The notes under the pieces are model-generated. The model saw nothing but the letters and a program-made list of their open reading frames with translations, had not been told where the DNA came from and did not search any database. The position numbers were made by a program, and so were the translations under genes. This document shows positions 7,356-14,182 of a DNA stretch of 64,000 nucleotides, piece by piece. Positions within the stretch are counted from its first letter, which is position 1. Every line of letters starts with the position of its first letter. Source of the stretch: Oscillospiraceae bacterium (lineage in GTDB: Bacteria; Bacillota; Clostridia; Oscillospirales; Acutalibacteraceae); contig CADABX010000034.1 of NCBI GenBank assembly GCA_902786285.1, positions 1 through 64,000 on the forward strand, written 5' to 3'.

Positions 7356-7440
7356 ACCCGCTCCCCGGCTTCGTGGTTGGTGGTTGGTGGGTTGGCTCTT
7401 GCTTCGCTTTGGTCGGCGCTCTTGCAAGGGCTTTTTCTTA
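7356..7440 (+). ncRNA. Candidate small RNA from the orphan promoter, running toward the 3' end of the 7438-7713 gene
   Basis: Transcription from the consensus promoter would start near 7356 and pass a GGTTGGTGGTTGGTGGG-type G/U-rich segment before GCTCTTGCAAGGGC and a TTTTTC tract at about 7419-7437, a weak terminator. No open frame with a ribosome site is present on this strand. If read-through occurs the RNA is antisense to the leftward gene. This is a prediction from promoter and terminator only. Confidence 0.35.
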
Positions 7441-7713
7441 TGCGACGGTGAAACGGCGGGTTTCGGTCTGCCGGGTGTACTGCGCGTACAGATCAGCGTG
7501 GGTTCTCTTAAATGCTGCCGTATCAAAGCGGCTGCCCTTGACGATGGCGTATCTAATCTTGAACACGTCCACATTCATTTCGTCGGTGTCGTTGTCGATC
7601 ATGTAGGCCTTCAGATCGTCTTTGATGGCTTCGGCTTCGGCCTGTGCCTGTTCAATGAGGGCTTGCAACTCTTTCAGCTCCCGGATCTTCTTGGTGAGTT
7701 CGTTTGTTGACAT
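7438..7713 (-). CDS. Coiled-coil-rich element protein (unknown function)
   Basis: 91 residues starting at ATG 7713 behind a GGAAG site. Residues 1-40 form a heptad-rich helix (LTKKIRELKELQALIEQAQAEAEAIKDDLKAYM), followed by a compact beta segment (MNVDVFKIRYAIVKGSRFDTAAFKRTH). This arrangement is common among small phage and ICE proteins without assigned function. The probable promoter is on the minus strand at 7841-7869 and overlaps an operator for the ribbon-helix-helix protein, so the two genes are probably co-controlled. Confidence 0.6.
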   Translation of the reverse strand: MSTNELTKKIRELKELQALIEQAQAEAEAIKDDLKAYMIDNDTDEMNVDVFKIRYAIVKGSRFDTAAFKRTHADLYAQYTRQTETRRFTVA

Positions 7714-7840
7714 GGTAGGTACTTCCTTTCAAGATTGATTTTTGAAAGCGAGGGGAGCGGATCCGCGTTTGTTTCTCCGGCAAGTTCGCATTATGGCGGT
7801 CGTTTACCAACGGCCTGCGCTCCCTTGACTTTCTGATATT

Positions 7841-7958
7841 ATTATACTGCTATCAGTAGATAAATGCAATACACGAAATGCACAAAGATTCATGATATAC
7901 TGCTATCAGTATTTGTGTAAATTGTCTATTGCTATCAGTAGACAAATTATGGTATAAT
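7841..7958. promoter_or_regulatory. Divergent control region with three TACTGCTATCAGTA operators
   Basis: Copies lie at 7845-7858 and 7898-7911 (identical) and at 7927-7940 (TATTG variant). Each is an inverted repeat TACTG-CTAT-CAGTA. The first sits inside a leftward promoter (TTGCAT complement of 7864-7869, 17 bp, TATAAT complement of 7841-7846). The third covers the -35 area of a rightward promoter whose TATAAT is 7953-7958. Binding by the 63-residue ribbon-helix-helix protein downstream is inferred. Confidence 0.65.
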
Positions 7959-8012
7959 AAGAACGATGGAAAAGGTGCAGCTTTGCGGCTGCCCGGAAAA
8001 GGGGGTGCAGGT

Positions 8013-8204
8013 ATGGCAATCCGATCAGAAGCGCAAAAGAAAGCCGTTGCAAAGTATAACGCGGCAAACTATGAGCAGATTCAACTGCGCGTTGAAAAGG
8101 GAAAAAAAGAGACGATCAAAGCCTTTGCCGAAAGCCGGGGCGAAAGTCTCAACGGCTTTATAAACCGCGCGATTGATGAAGCAATGCAGCGCACGGAAAA
8201 ATGA
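8013..8204 (+). CDS. Ribbon-helix-helix (Arc/CopG-like) regulator
   Basis: 63 residues from ATG 8013, preceded by a GGGGGTGCAGG purine stretch. The pattern fits a short beta strand (YEQIQLRVEKG) followed by two helices (KETIKAFAESRGESLNGFINRAIDEAM), the Arc/CopG fold. Such proteins bind small palindromes as dimers and repress their own genes, and three such palindromes lie just upstream. It could instead be an antitoxin, but no toxin partner is adjacent. A hairpin terminator follows at 8219-8252. Confidence 0.7.
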   Translation: MAIRSEAQKKAVAKYNAANYEQIQLRVEKGKKETIKAFAESRGESLNGFINRAIDEAMQRTEK

Positions 8205-8218
8205 TCTATAATACAAGA

Positions 8219-8252
8219 ACCGCTCACCGGTGCAGGTGGGCGGCTTTTGTTT
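8219..8252 (+). terminator. Terminator after the ribbon-helix-helix gene
   Basis: CCGCTCACC and GGTGGGCGG form a 9-bp stem with a GGTGCA loop, followed by CTTTTGTTT. Confidence 0.65.
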
Positions 8253-8263
8253 GGTCTGAATGC

Positions 8264-8502
8264 TACGAAATGCTACGGTAAAATGCTAACATTTGCTAAC
8301 GTCTACACGCGCGGGGATCCAGCGGACATTTTGAACGAAAGTTGACACATAAAAAAAGGCCATTTGTTCATATTCAAACTTTACAAAACTTTACACATAA
8401 AAAAGGCGAAAATGTAAAATTGACCTGTCAGCATCTTGCATATAAAAAGGGGATAATGTAAAGTCCCTTTTATTTGACTTTACAGTTTGTTATTGGTATA
8501 AT
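8264..8502 (+). promoter_or_regulatory. Repeat-rich leader and promoter of the sigma-factor operon
   Basis: GCTACGAAAT, GCTACGG, GCTAACATTT and GCTAACGTC repeats (8264-8301) echo the origin iterons. Then come three ACACATAAAAAAGGC-like copies (8343-8360, 8391-8407, 8436-8450) and several TTTACA/TGTAAA boxes. The operon promoter is TTGACT (8474-8479), 17 bp, TATAAT (8497-8502). No protein gene is seen between 8205 and 8535. Confidence 0.6.
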
Positions 8503-8535
8503 ATATCCATATCAACAAATGAGGGGCGTGGTTAG

Positions 8536-8880
8536 ATGGCGCGTGAATATCAATACAAGATCGACGGCGTTTCCCCGGCGCGGCTGCGGGAGCTGCGCGG
8601 ATTTTGTGAGCAGTACACCGAGAAAAGGAAACAGGCAAGTCAGACGAAGGACGAAGCGGAGCGTGCGCGGCTGCTCTCCGATGTGGCGCTGATAGATCAC
8701 TGCCTTTTTCGTGCCTGCGACGATGAAGCGCCGATGGTTGAAGTGCTGCGCGAAAATGTTGTGCTGCGGCATGGGATCCGGCGCTTGAATCTGCCGCCGT
8801 GCAGCGTGGCCACGTTATACCGAAAGCGTGCAGCATTCTTTCGGCTTCTGAATGATCTGCACGGAAAGACGACTGCATGA
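8536..8880 (+). CDS. Small helical protein co-transcribed with the sigma-like factor
   Basis: 114 residues of mostly charged helix (REYQYKIDGVSPARLRELRG, EQYTEKRKQASQTKDEAERARLL). It ends with a segment (CSVATLYRKRAAFFRLLND) that could be an HTH recognition helix. It overlaps the next gene by 4 bp (ATGA), so the two are translationally coupled. I do not recognise a named family; the location suggests a partner or regulator of the sigma-like protein. Confidence 0.6.
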   Translation: MAREYQYKIDGVSPARLRELRGFCEQYTEKRKQASQTKDEAERARLLSDVALIDHCLFRACDDEAPMVEVLRENVVLRHGIRRLNLPPCSVATLYRKRAAFFRLLNDLHGKTTA

Positions 8881-9746
8881 CGAACGAAGATCTTGTGGCG
8901 GCGATCCGTGCCGGTGCCGGGAATCGGTGCGCCCTCATGGAACAGCTATATAAACAAAATGAGGGCATGATCCGCAAAATGGCAAACAAAGCGGCTTGCG
9001 GCGGTGATCTGTTCGACGATCTCATGCAAGAGGGGTATTTTGCCCTTGAAAGTGCGGTCAGCGGCTTTGATCCGGCGGCGGGCGTTCAGTTTATCACCTA
9101 TTTCAGCACGGCCTTAAAATGGCATTTTTGGGGCTTGCGGCGGGCTGCAGCGCTGCCGGTGTCGGTGCCTGCCTATTTACAAGAACGGATTTCCCGCTAT
9201 CAAAACGCAAAGGCGGCGCTGGAGCAGGTACAGGCCGAGCCGGTGACGGCGGCACAGATAGCACAAGCGGCGGGTCTGACTGCGGCGCAGGCTGCCGAAA
9301 CTCGGTTGCTGCTCTATCAGCTGCGCACGGTCTCACTGGACGCGCCCTTGACCGACGCGGATGATCTGACCGTCGGTGATCTGATCCCGGACGGCTGCGA
9401 CGTGGCCGGGGTGATCTGCGACGATGCCGAAAGAGAATACAACCGGCGGCTGCTCAATGATGCCCTGCAGCGTGATCTTGACGAAACGGAACGGGAGATT
9501 CTGCAGCGATATTTCGGCGGGGAGCAGCTGCGCCGGGTGGCCGATGATATGGGTCTAATCTATCAGCAGGCCGTCAGGATCCAAAACAAAGCGATTCAGA
9601 AGCTGCGACGTGATATGCACCTGCGCATTGACTATATGCGGAGCTGTGATTTGTATAAATACAGTTACCAGCGATTCAAAAACAGCGGTCTTTCGTCCGT
9701 GGAGTTCATAGCCGAAAGAAACGAACGTCTGCATGATGGCGCATAG
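8877..9746 (+). CDS. Sigma-70-family factor encoded by the element
   Basis: 289 residues. Region 2 is evident (DLFDDLMQEGYFALESAVSGFDPAAGVQFITYFSTALKWHF, the DLxQEG and Y.W-type pattern), region 3-like helices follow (AEPVTAAQIAQAAGLTAAQAAE), and region 4 has an HTH (LDETEREILQRYFGGEQLRRVADDMGLIYQQAVRIQNKAIQKLRR). It is the last gene before the right att. Sigma-like factors on phages, ICEs and satellites commonly switch on late or transfer genes. Here no downstream structural genes exist inside the element, so its targets may be its own promoters or a helper's genes (inference). Confidence 0.8.
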   Translation: MTNEDLVAAIRAGAGNRCALMEQLYKQNEGMIRKMANKAACGGDLFDDLMQEGYFALESAVSGFDPAAGVQFITYFSTALKWHFWGLRRAAALPVSVPAYLQERISRYQNAKAALEQVQAEPVTAAQIAQAAGLTAAQAAETRLLLYQLRTVSLDAPLTDADDLTVGDLIPDGCDVAGVICDDAEREYNRRLLNDALQRDLDETEREILQRYFGGEQLRRVADDMGLIYQQAVRIQNKAIQKLRRDMHLRIDYMRSCDLYKYSYQRFKNSGLSSVEFIAERNERLHDGA

Positions 9747-9815
9747 ATAGAAAAATCTGTAGGGTTTTTTCGGGTTTTTTGGTAGGTTTTTTTCGGTTTT
9801 TTCTGTGTTGTAACC

Positions 9816-9866
9816 TTGGGGATTGCTTGGGGATTATTTGGGGATTATTCCGGCGTTTTGGGGATT
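9816..9866 (+). repeat. Four TTGGGGATT direct repeats, putative integrase arm sites (right)
   Basis: Copies lie at 9816-9824, 9827-9835, 9838-9846 and 9858-9866, spaced 11, 11 and 20 bp. They have the same sequence and orientation as the pair at 3031-3050. No gene lies between 9747 and 9966; the rest is T-tract-rich sequence. Confidence 0.6.
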
Positions 9867-9966
9867 ACATTTCGTGTAACACGATGCAACGAAGAATGCC
9901 GAAAAACATAGACGCGGCGGGGCTTCATGGCACTTTTTGAAACGCGCCGATTATTTGTGAAAGTCC

Positions 9967-10057
9967 GCTCATAACCCGGAGGTTGTAGGTTCAAATCCTA
10001 TCTCCGCAACCATGCCGAAATCCCTTATTTTACTGGGGTTTCGGCCTTTTTTTATGC
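9967..10057 (+). repeat. attR direct repeat (orphan 3' half of tRNA-fMet plus terminator)
   Basis: Identical to 2903-2993. It lacks the tRNA 5' half and is not a functional tRNA. From 10058 to 10325 I see no supportable gene; the sequence is unremarkable chromosomal intergenic DNA. Confidence 0.9.
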
Positions 10058-10325
10058 TGAAAATCCGGGTTAAAGGCGCATCCGCTCTGTTCTATGCCGC
10101 GGCACATGCTGTGGTGCATGCACAGTTTAAAAGATCTCGTCTACTATATAGGAAAACCGTTGCATTGCAAGAGCGAAACAGAAACAAACTTCCATTCACA
10201 AAAGCCGACCGCAACCGCGTGACGGGTGCGCGCTTCCGAGCTTTGAAAAAATTTCCCGTTTATCTAGACAAATCAAAAAAAATATGCTAAACTATATAAA
10301 ACTCTTCAAAAAGGGGTTGACAGGC

Positions 10326-10433
<108 letters not shown>

Positions 10434-10440
10434 AAACCCG

Positions 10441-10482
10441 GCTGTAACAAGGCGTGTGCTTTGTTGCGGCCGTTTTTTATTT
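10441..10482 (+). terminator. Terminator-like hairpin upstream of the secreted-protein gene
   Basis: CGGCTGTAACAAGGC pairs imperfectly with GCTTTGTTGCGGCCG and is followed by TTTTTTATTT. It lies between the microsatellite leader and the gene, so it could attenuate transcription or end an upstream transcript. Confidence 0.5.
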
Positions 10483-10529
10483 CAAAAACACTGCCTGGGC
10501 GCATAAGCAGGCAAAAAGGAGGTAACCTT

Positions 10530-13298
10530 ATGCAAAAAACTATCATCCGCAAACCCATCAGCATCCTGCTTTCGCTGCTGCTGGTGCTGTCCGTTTTCGG
10601 CGGCATGGCGTTCACCGCTTCCGCGGTCGCTACCGGCACATTTGGCGACGCGACCTGGACGCTGGACGACGACGGCCTTCTGACCGTGTCCGGCACCGGT
10701 CTGTTTTCACCGACCGGCGGTAATTGGTATAACAACGTAAGTCCGCAAGTCAAGTCTCTTGTGATCGGCGACGGCATTTCTGGATTCGGCGCCGACGCTT
10801 TCAGTTACTGCTCAAACATGGAGTCCGTTGAAATTGGCAACGGCATAACAGAGATCCCGCCTGAGGTATTCATGAATGCCTCGAACCTGACAAGCATAAA
10901 GCTTGGCAAGAACTTGCGCTCCATTGGTTCCTATAACGGATATTTTACGGACCTTTTGACTCAGACCGTGGCCGATGAGACCGGTTATACGGTATCTGTC
11001 GAAGGTTTTCTGAAGGGCACCGGCAACTATGCCGGCCAGATGTTCAAGGCAGTTGTGAAAAAGAACGGCGAAGTCGTTTCCGGCCCGTTTCTGATGAAGT
11101 GGTCAGTGGATACGAGTAATTCTAACGCTAGTTATTATAATCTTCGTGCATCGAGACCAACGCCGTACTATGCAACCACCAACTCTCCGCTTTATGTTTA
11201 TGGCCCTTATGGTTATGCTGACTCTCGGATTCACACGATGAAATGCGACGTTTTCCGCGTTACCGAAGACGGCAAAGGTATTGAAAAACTCTGTTCCGGT
11301 TCAAAATCCGGCCTGATCAATTATCGTGACAACCAGTCTTCTTGGACTAATAATGAATTGAAAAATTCAACCGACTTCATTTCCACGATTCTTTTTGTCG
11401 GCAACACCTCAGACAACTTGAAGACCACGATCGGCAAAGCGGGATTTGCCCATGTGGAGTGTAGTAATGTCTATATCACCTTTACGAACAACCTGTCGCA
11501 AGCCGCCCAACAGGTCCTGCGCGTGGAAAACAGCAATAACGGAAGGTTTGTAGCGATTGCCCCCGGCATTGCTGATGTTACCTATACCATCTATACAAGC
11601 GGATGCGAAGCGCACCAAACGCAGTATACAGCCGCCTCACCCCGGACCGCGGGTGTCAGATATATCGTGTTGAACAAGCCTGCCGTGACGCCCGCAACCA
11701 GAGAACTGACCTTTAATTTCCCCGAACTGCCCGACCTCGGCGACAGCGAGCTGACCATTACATTGAACGGCGAAACCAAGACCGTGACGGCTGCCAACAG
11801 CACCGTGACCTTCACCGGTCTGGATCCCGAAACAAGCTATCCCTATACCCTGCTGGCAGGCAACGTGGAAAGAGGCTACGCAATGCTGGAAGACAACGCT
11901 GCAACGCTTCCCGCCCCGCCGCACGATCACAGCTTCACCTATGCTGCTGACGCTGCGACCCTGACCGCCACCTGCCAGAACGCAGACTGCGATCTGCCGG
12001 ACAGCGCCGTTTCCTTCACGATCAACGCCCCCGCAAAGACCAGATACAGCGACGGCAAATCCGCAGCCGCAACGCTCACCGGCGTTGACGCGTTCAACGA
12101 AGCCACCGAAAAAACCGTTTCCGCCGACGACATCGTGTATTTCAAGGGCGACCAGCTCCTTGACGCCGCCCCCGAAAACGCCGGCACCTATCAGGCGCGC
12201 ATCACTGTGGAAGGCGCGACCGCCGTTGTGGAATATACCATCGCCAAGATGAACCCGTGGTATTTTGTGCCGGGCACCCTGAACGCGACCTACGGCGACA
12301 CGCTGGCTGATGTGACCCTGCCCATCGTCGCAGACGGCGTTTGGGCCTGGAAAGACGACCTCACCACAAGTGTCGGCAACGCCGGAGTAAAGACCTTCAC
12401 CGCCGTTTATACGCCCAACGATGAAAACTTCAACACCGCGGAAGCGGACGTGACCGTGAACGTGGCCAAGGCGAACCCGGATTATCAGATCCCCGCAAAC
12501 CTGACCGCAACCGTCGGCGACACACTGGCAGACGTGACCCTGCCCGACGGCTGGACATGGCAGGAGAGCAGCACGCCCCTTGACGCTGTTGGCGAAAAGA
12601 CCTTCAAGGCGACCTTCACCCCGGCTGACACCGACAACTACAACATCGTGGAAAACATCGACGTTCCCGTGAATGTCGGCAAAACCCTCCCGGTCTATGA
12701 GACCCCGACCGGCCTGACCGCCACCTACGGCGACACGCTGGCTGATGTGACCCTGCCCACCGACGCAAACGGCGTTTGGAGCTGGAAAGACGACAACACC
12801 ACCAGCGTGGGCAACGCCGGTGAGAACAGCTTCATCGCCGTCTTCACCCCGACCGACACCGATAACTACGCTGTGGTGGAAGTGCCTGTGACGATCACCG
12901 TCGGCAAGGCGACCCCGAGCTTTGACGTGCCGACCGGTCTGACCGCAACCGAAGGCGACACACTTGCCGATGTGACCCTGCCCGCAGGCTGGAGCTGGAA
13001 AGACAGCGGCACCTCCGTCGGCGAAGCCGGTGAAAAGACCTTCAAGGCCACCTTCACGCCCGCTGACACTGCAAATTACAACGTTGTGGAAAACATCGAC
13101 GTCACCGTGACCGTCAGCGCAAAAACGCCGGATACCCCGGATACCCCGGATACGCCCGACACACCTGCCAACGGCGATTTCCGCTGCGGCTTCTGCGACA
13201 AGTATGAACGCTGGAAAGACATCCCGGTGTTCGGCTGGTTCGTGAGCCTGGTCCACATCTTTGTCCACATGGCTGCACACATCGGCCATATTTCCTGA
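10530..13298 (+). CDS. Secreted repeat protein: BspA-like LRR, MBG-like repeats and a conserved CxxC/PVFGWF C-terminal motif
   Basis: 922 residues from ATG 10530 (AAGGAGG site). The signal peptide runs to about AFTASAVA (residues 1-32). BspA-type leucine-rich repeats follow (ISGFGADAFSYCSNMESVEIGNGITEIPPEVF). A large region of unknown fold comes next, then a CxxxxC segment at about 455-480. Four MBG-like repeats of about 75-80 residues each contain the recurring TATYGDTLADVTLP motif. A Thr/Pro/Asp spacer (repeated PDT) leads to the tail FRCGFCDKYERWKDI then PVFGWFVSLVHIFVH. There is no LPXTG motif or S-layer domain. The tail matches that of the giant surface protein at 52093 and is a candidate anchoring or sorting signal. 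Confidence 0.85.
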   Translation: MQKTIIRKPISILLSLLLVLSVFGGMAFTASAVATGTFGDATWTLDDDGLLTVSGTGLFSPTGGNWYNNVSPQVKSLVIGDGISGFGADAFSYCSNMESVEIGNGITEIPPEVFMNASNLTSIKLGKNLRSIGSYNGYFTDLLTQTVADETGYTVSVEGFLKGTGNYAGQMFKAVVKKNGEVVSGPFLMKWSVDTSNSNASYYNLRASRPTPYYATTNSPLYVYGPYGYADSRIHTMKCDVFRVTEDGKGIEKLCSGSKSGLINYRDNQSSWTNNELKNSTDFISTILFVGNTSDNLKTTIGKAGFAHVECSNVYITFTNNLSQAAQQVLRVENSNNGRFVAIAPGIADVTYTIYTSGCEAHQTQYTAASPRTAGVRYIVLNKPAVTPATRELTFNFPELPDLGDSELTITLNGETKTVTAANSTVTFTGLDPETSYPYTLLAGNVERGYAMLEDNAATLPAPPHDHSFTYAADAATLTATCQNADCDLPDSAVSFTINAPAKTRYSDGKSAAATLTGVDAFNEATEKTVSADDIVYFKGDQLLDAAPENAGTYQARITVEGATAVVEYTIAKMNPWYFVPGTLNATYGDTLADVTLPIVADGVWAWKDDLTTSVGNAGVKTFTAVYTPNDENFNTAEADVTVNVAKANPDYQIPANLTATVGDTLADVTLPDGWTWQESSTPLDAVGEKTFKATFTPADTDNYNIVENIDVPVNVGKTLPVYETPTGLTATYGDTLADVTLPTDANGVWSWKDDNTTSVGNAGENSFIAVFTPTDTDNYAVVEVPVTITVGKATPSFDVPTGLTATEGDTLADVTLPAGWSWKDSGTSVGEAGEKTFKATFTPADTANYNVVENIDVTVTVSAKTPDTPDTPDTPDTPANGDFRCGFCDKYERWKDIPVFGWFVSLVHIFVHMAAHIGHIS

Positions 13299-13315
13299 TG
13301 AAAGGAGAACCGATC

Positions 13316-13441
13316 ATGGAATCTGAGATCATTGTAACTTTGCGTGAAGCATTTGCACACGCCAAAGAAGTCATTGACCGCTTTTTTGACGCACTCAAAA
13401 AAGCGTTGAGCTTCTTTGACAAAAAGGAAGACGAAGCATAA
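13316..13441 (+). CDS. 41-residue amphipathic small protein
   Basis: ATG 13316 follows an AAAGGAG site by 8 bp, 17 bp after the secreted-protein stop, and the gene ends just before a terminator, so it is a genuine-looking operon member. The product (MESEIIVTLREAFAHAKEV..., ending FFDKKEDEA) is a single amphipathic helix with FF pairs, like the C-terminal helices of the nearby hydrolases. No family is recognised. Confidence 0.6.
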   Translation: MESEIIVTLREAFAHAKEVIDRFFDALKKALSFFDKKEDEA

Positions 13442-13452
13442 CTGCACATCAT

Positions 13453-13488
13453 GGAAAGCCGTTTCTGAAAAGGGACGGCTTTTCTTTG
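13453..13488 (+). terminator. Terminator of the secreted-protein operon
   Basis: AAAGCCGT and ACGGCTTTT form the stem around a TTCTGAAAAGGG loop, followed by CTTTG. Confidence 0.7.
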
Positions 13489-13558
13489 TTAAAAAATGTG
13501 AATTTTTGTAATTTTGGCTGCATTTTCTGTGTTTGTATCCCCTTTGTAACCGAAATGT

Positions 13559-14044
13559 GTGAAACTGACAACAGCGAAAATCAAAATCTGTCATATCAGA
13601 TTGAGAGATCCGTATGTTTTCGTTTATCCTATCGTATTTGCACCAAAATATAGGCGAAAAGAAATCTACGGACAAATCAAAAGAGATATCGGCGAAATAC
13701 TAAGAAAGCTATGCGAACAAAAAAGTGTAGAGATCATAGAGGCAGAAGCGTGCCCGGATCATATCCACATGCCAGTAAGTATTCCGCCACATCTAGGTGT
13801 AGCACAATTTGTGGGATATCTCAAGGGGAAAAGCTCGCTAATGATATTTGATCGACATGCAAATCTAAAATACAAATATGGAAACAGACATTTTTGGCGT
13901 AGGGGATACTATGTGGATACGGTTGGAAAGAACAAGCGAATCATAGCAGAATATATCAGAACCCAACTGGAAGAAGATTATGCGTCAGATCAAATCAGTC
14001 TGAAAGAATACATAGACCCGTTTTCGGGTAGCAAGAATAAGTAA
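13559..14044 (+). pseudogene. tnpA: IS200/IS605-family TnpA (Y1 transposase) with a degenerate N-terminus
   Basis: The body of the protein is typical IS200 TnpA: FAPKYRRKEIYGQIKRDIG, the HUH pair in PDHIHM, YLKGKSSLMIFDRH, HFWRRGYYVDTVG with the catalytic tyrosine, and a YIRTQLEEDY end. The usual start (a LSHTRW...YHIVF segment) is not in this frame; the related residues DNSENQNLSY are read in another frame just upstream, so a frameshift or indel has damaged the N-terminus. PDHIHMPVSIPP also has a proline where leucine is usual. No TnpB follows. Activity is doubtful. Confidence 0.75.
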
Positions 14045-14050
14045 GCAAAA

Positions 14051-14182
14051 ATAGCAGCCGCTCGTGAGCGGCTGCTGAGAATGTAATGCGATGCTAAACC
14101 TTCAAAGCCCCTTTCAGGGGCCAAGCCAGCATTAGCCCCTTCCAGGGGCAGAGCAAACCACCGGTTTCACCGGTGGTTTTCA
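14051..14182. mobile_element. IS200 right-end hairpin cluster, also the likely terminator of the leftward hydrolase gene
   Basis: Successive stems are AGCAGCCGCTC/GAGCGGCTGCT (14051-14074), AGCCCCTTTCAGGGGCC (near 14107), AGCCCCTTCCAGGGGC (near 14134) and ACCACCGGT/ACCGGTGGT (14158-14177). Subterminal hairpins are what TnpA recognises in this family. The last hairpin with its T tract ends exactly at the hydrolase stop codon. Confidence 0.55.

Larger units (their letters stand above)
2903..10057. mobile_element. Integrative element (7.06 kb) inserted into the 3' half of tRNA-fMet
   Basis: A perfect 91-bp direct repeat (2903-2993 = 9967-10057, offset 7,064 bp) covers the tRNA 3' half and its terminator and brackets a self-contained gene set. 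That set is a leftward integrase and repressor, rightward small early genes, a putative replication module, a ribbon-helix-helix regulator and a sigma-like factor. Direct TTGGGGATT arrays lie inside both ends. I see no relaxase, coupling protein, capsid, portal, terminase or cargo defence gene. The gene order (int, repressor, divergent switch, xis-like, replication, ori) recalls phage-inducible islands or small mobilizable islands. Mobility by a helper is an inference. Confidence 0.85.

Noticed and set aside
8013..8204. Type II toxin-antitoxin pair
   Set aside because: The ribbon-helix-helix protein has no adjacent small toxin-like gene on the same strand.
9967..10015. A second initiator tRNA
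   Set aside because: Only the 3' half is present; it is the attR copy left by integration.
2903..10057. Complete prophage or conjugative element
   Set aside because: No capsid, portal, terminase, relaxase or type IV secretion genes can be found in the 7-kb interval.
10012..10290. A 92-codon frame overlapping the right att copy
   Set aside because: It starts inside the duplicated tRNA terminator and has no homologous features or ribosome site.
10441..10482. Riboswitch upstream of the secreted-protein gene
   Set aside because: Only a simple hairpin with a T tract is visible; no conserved aptamer core could be recognised.
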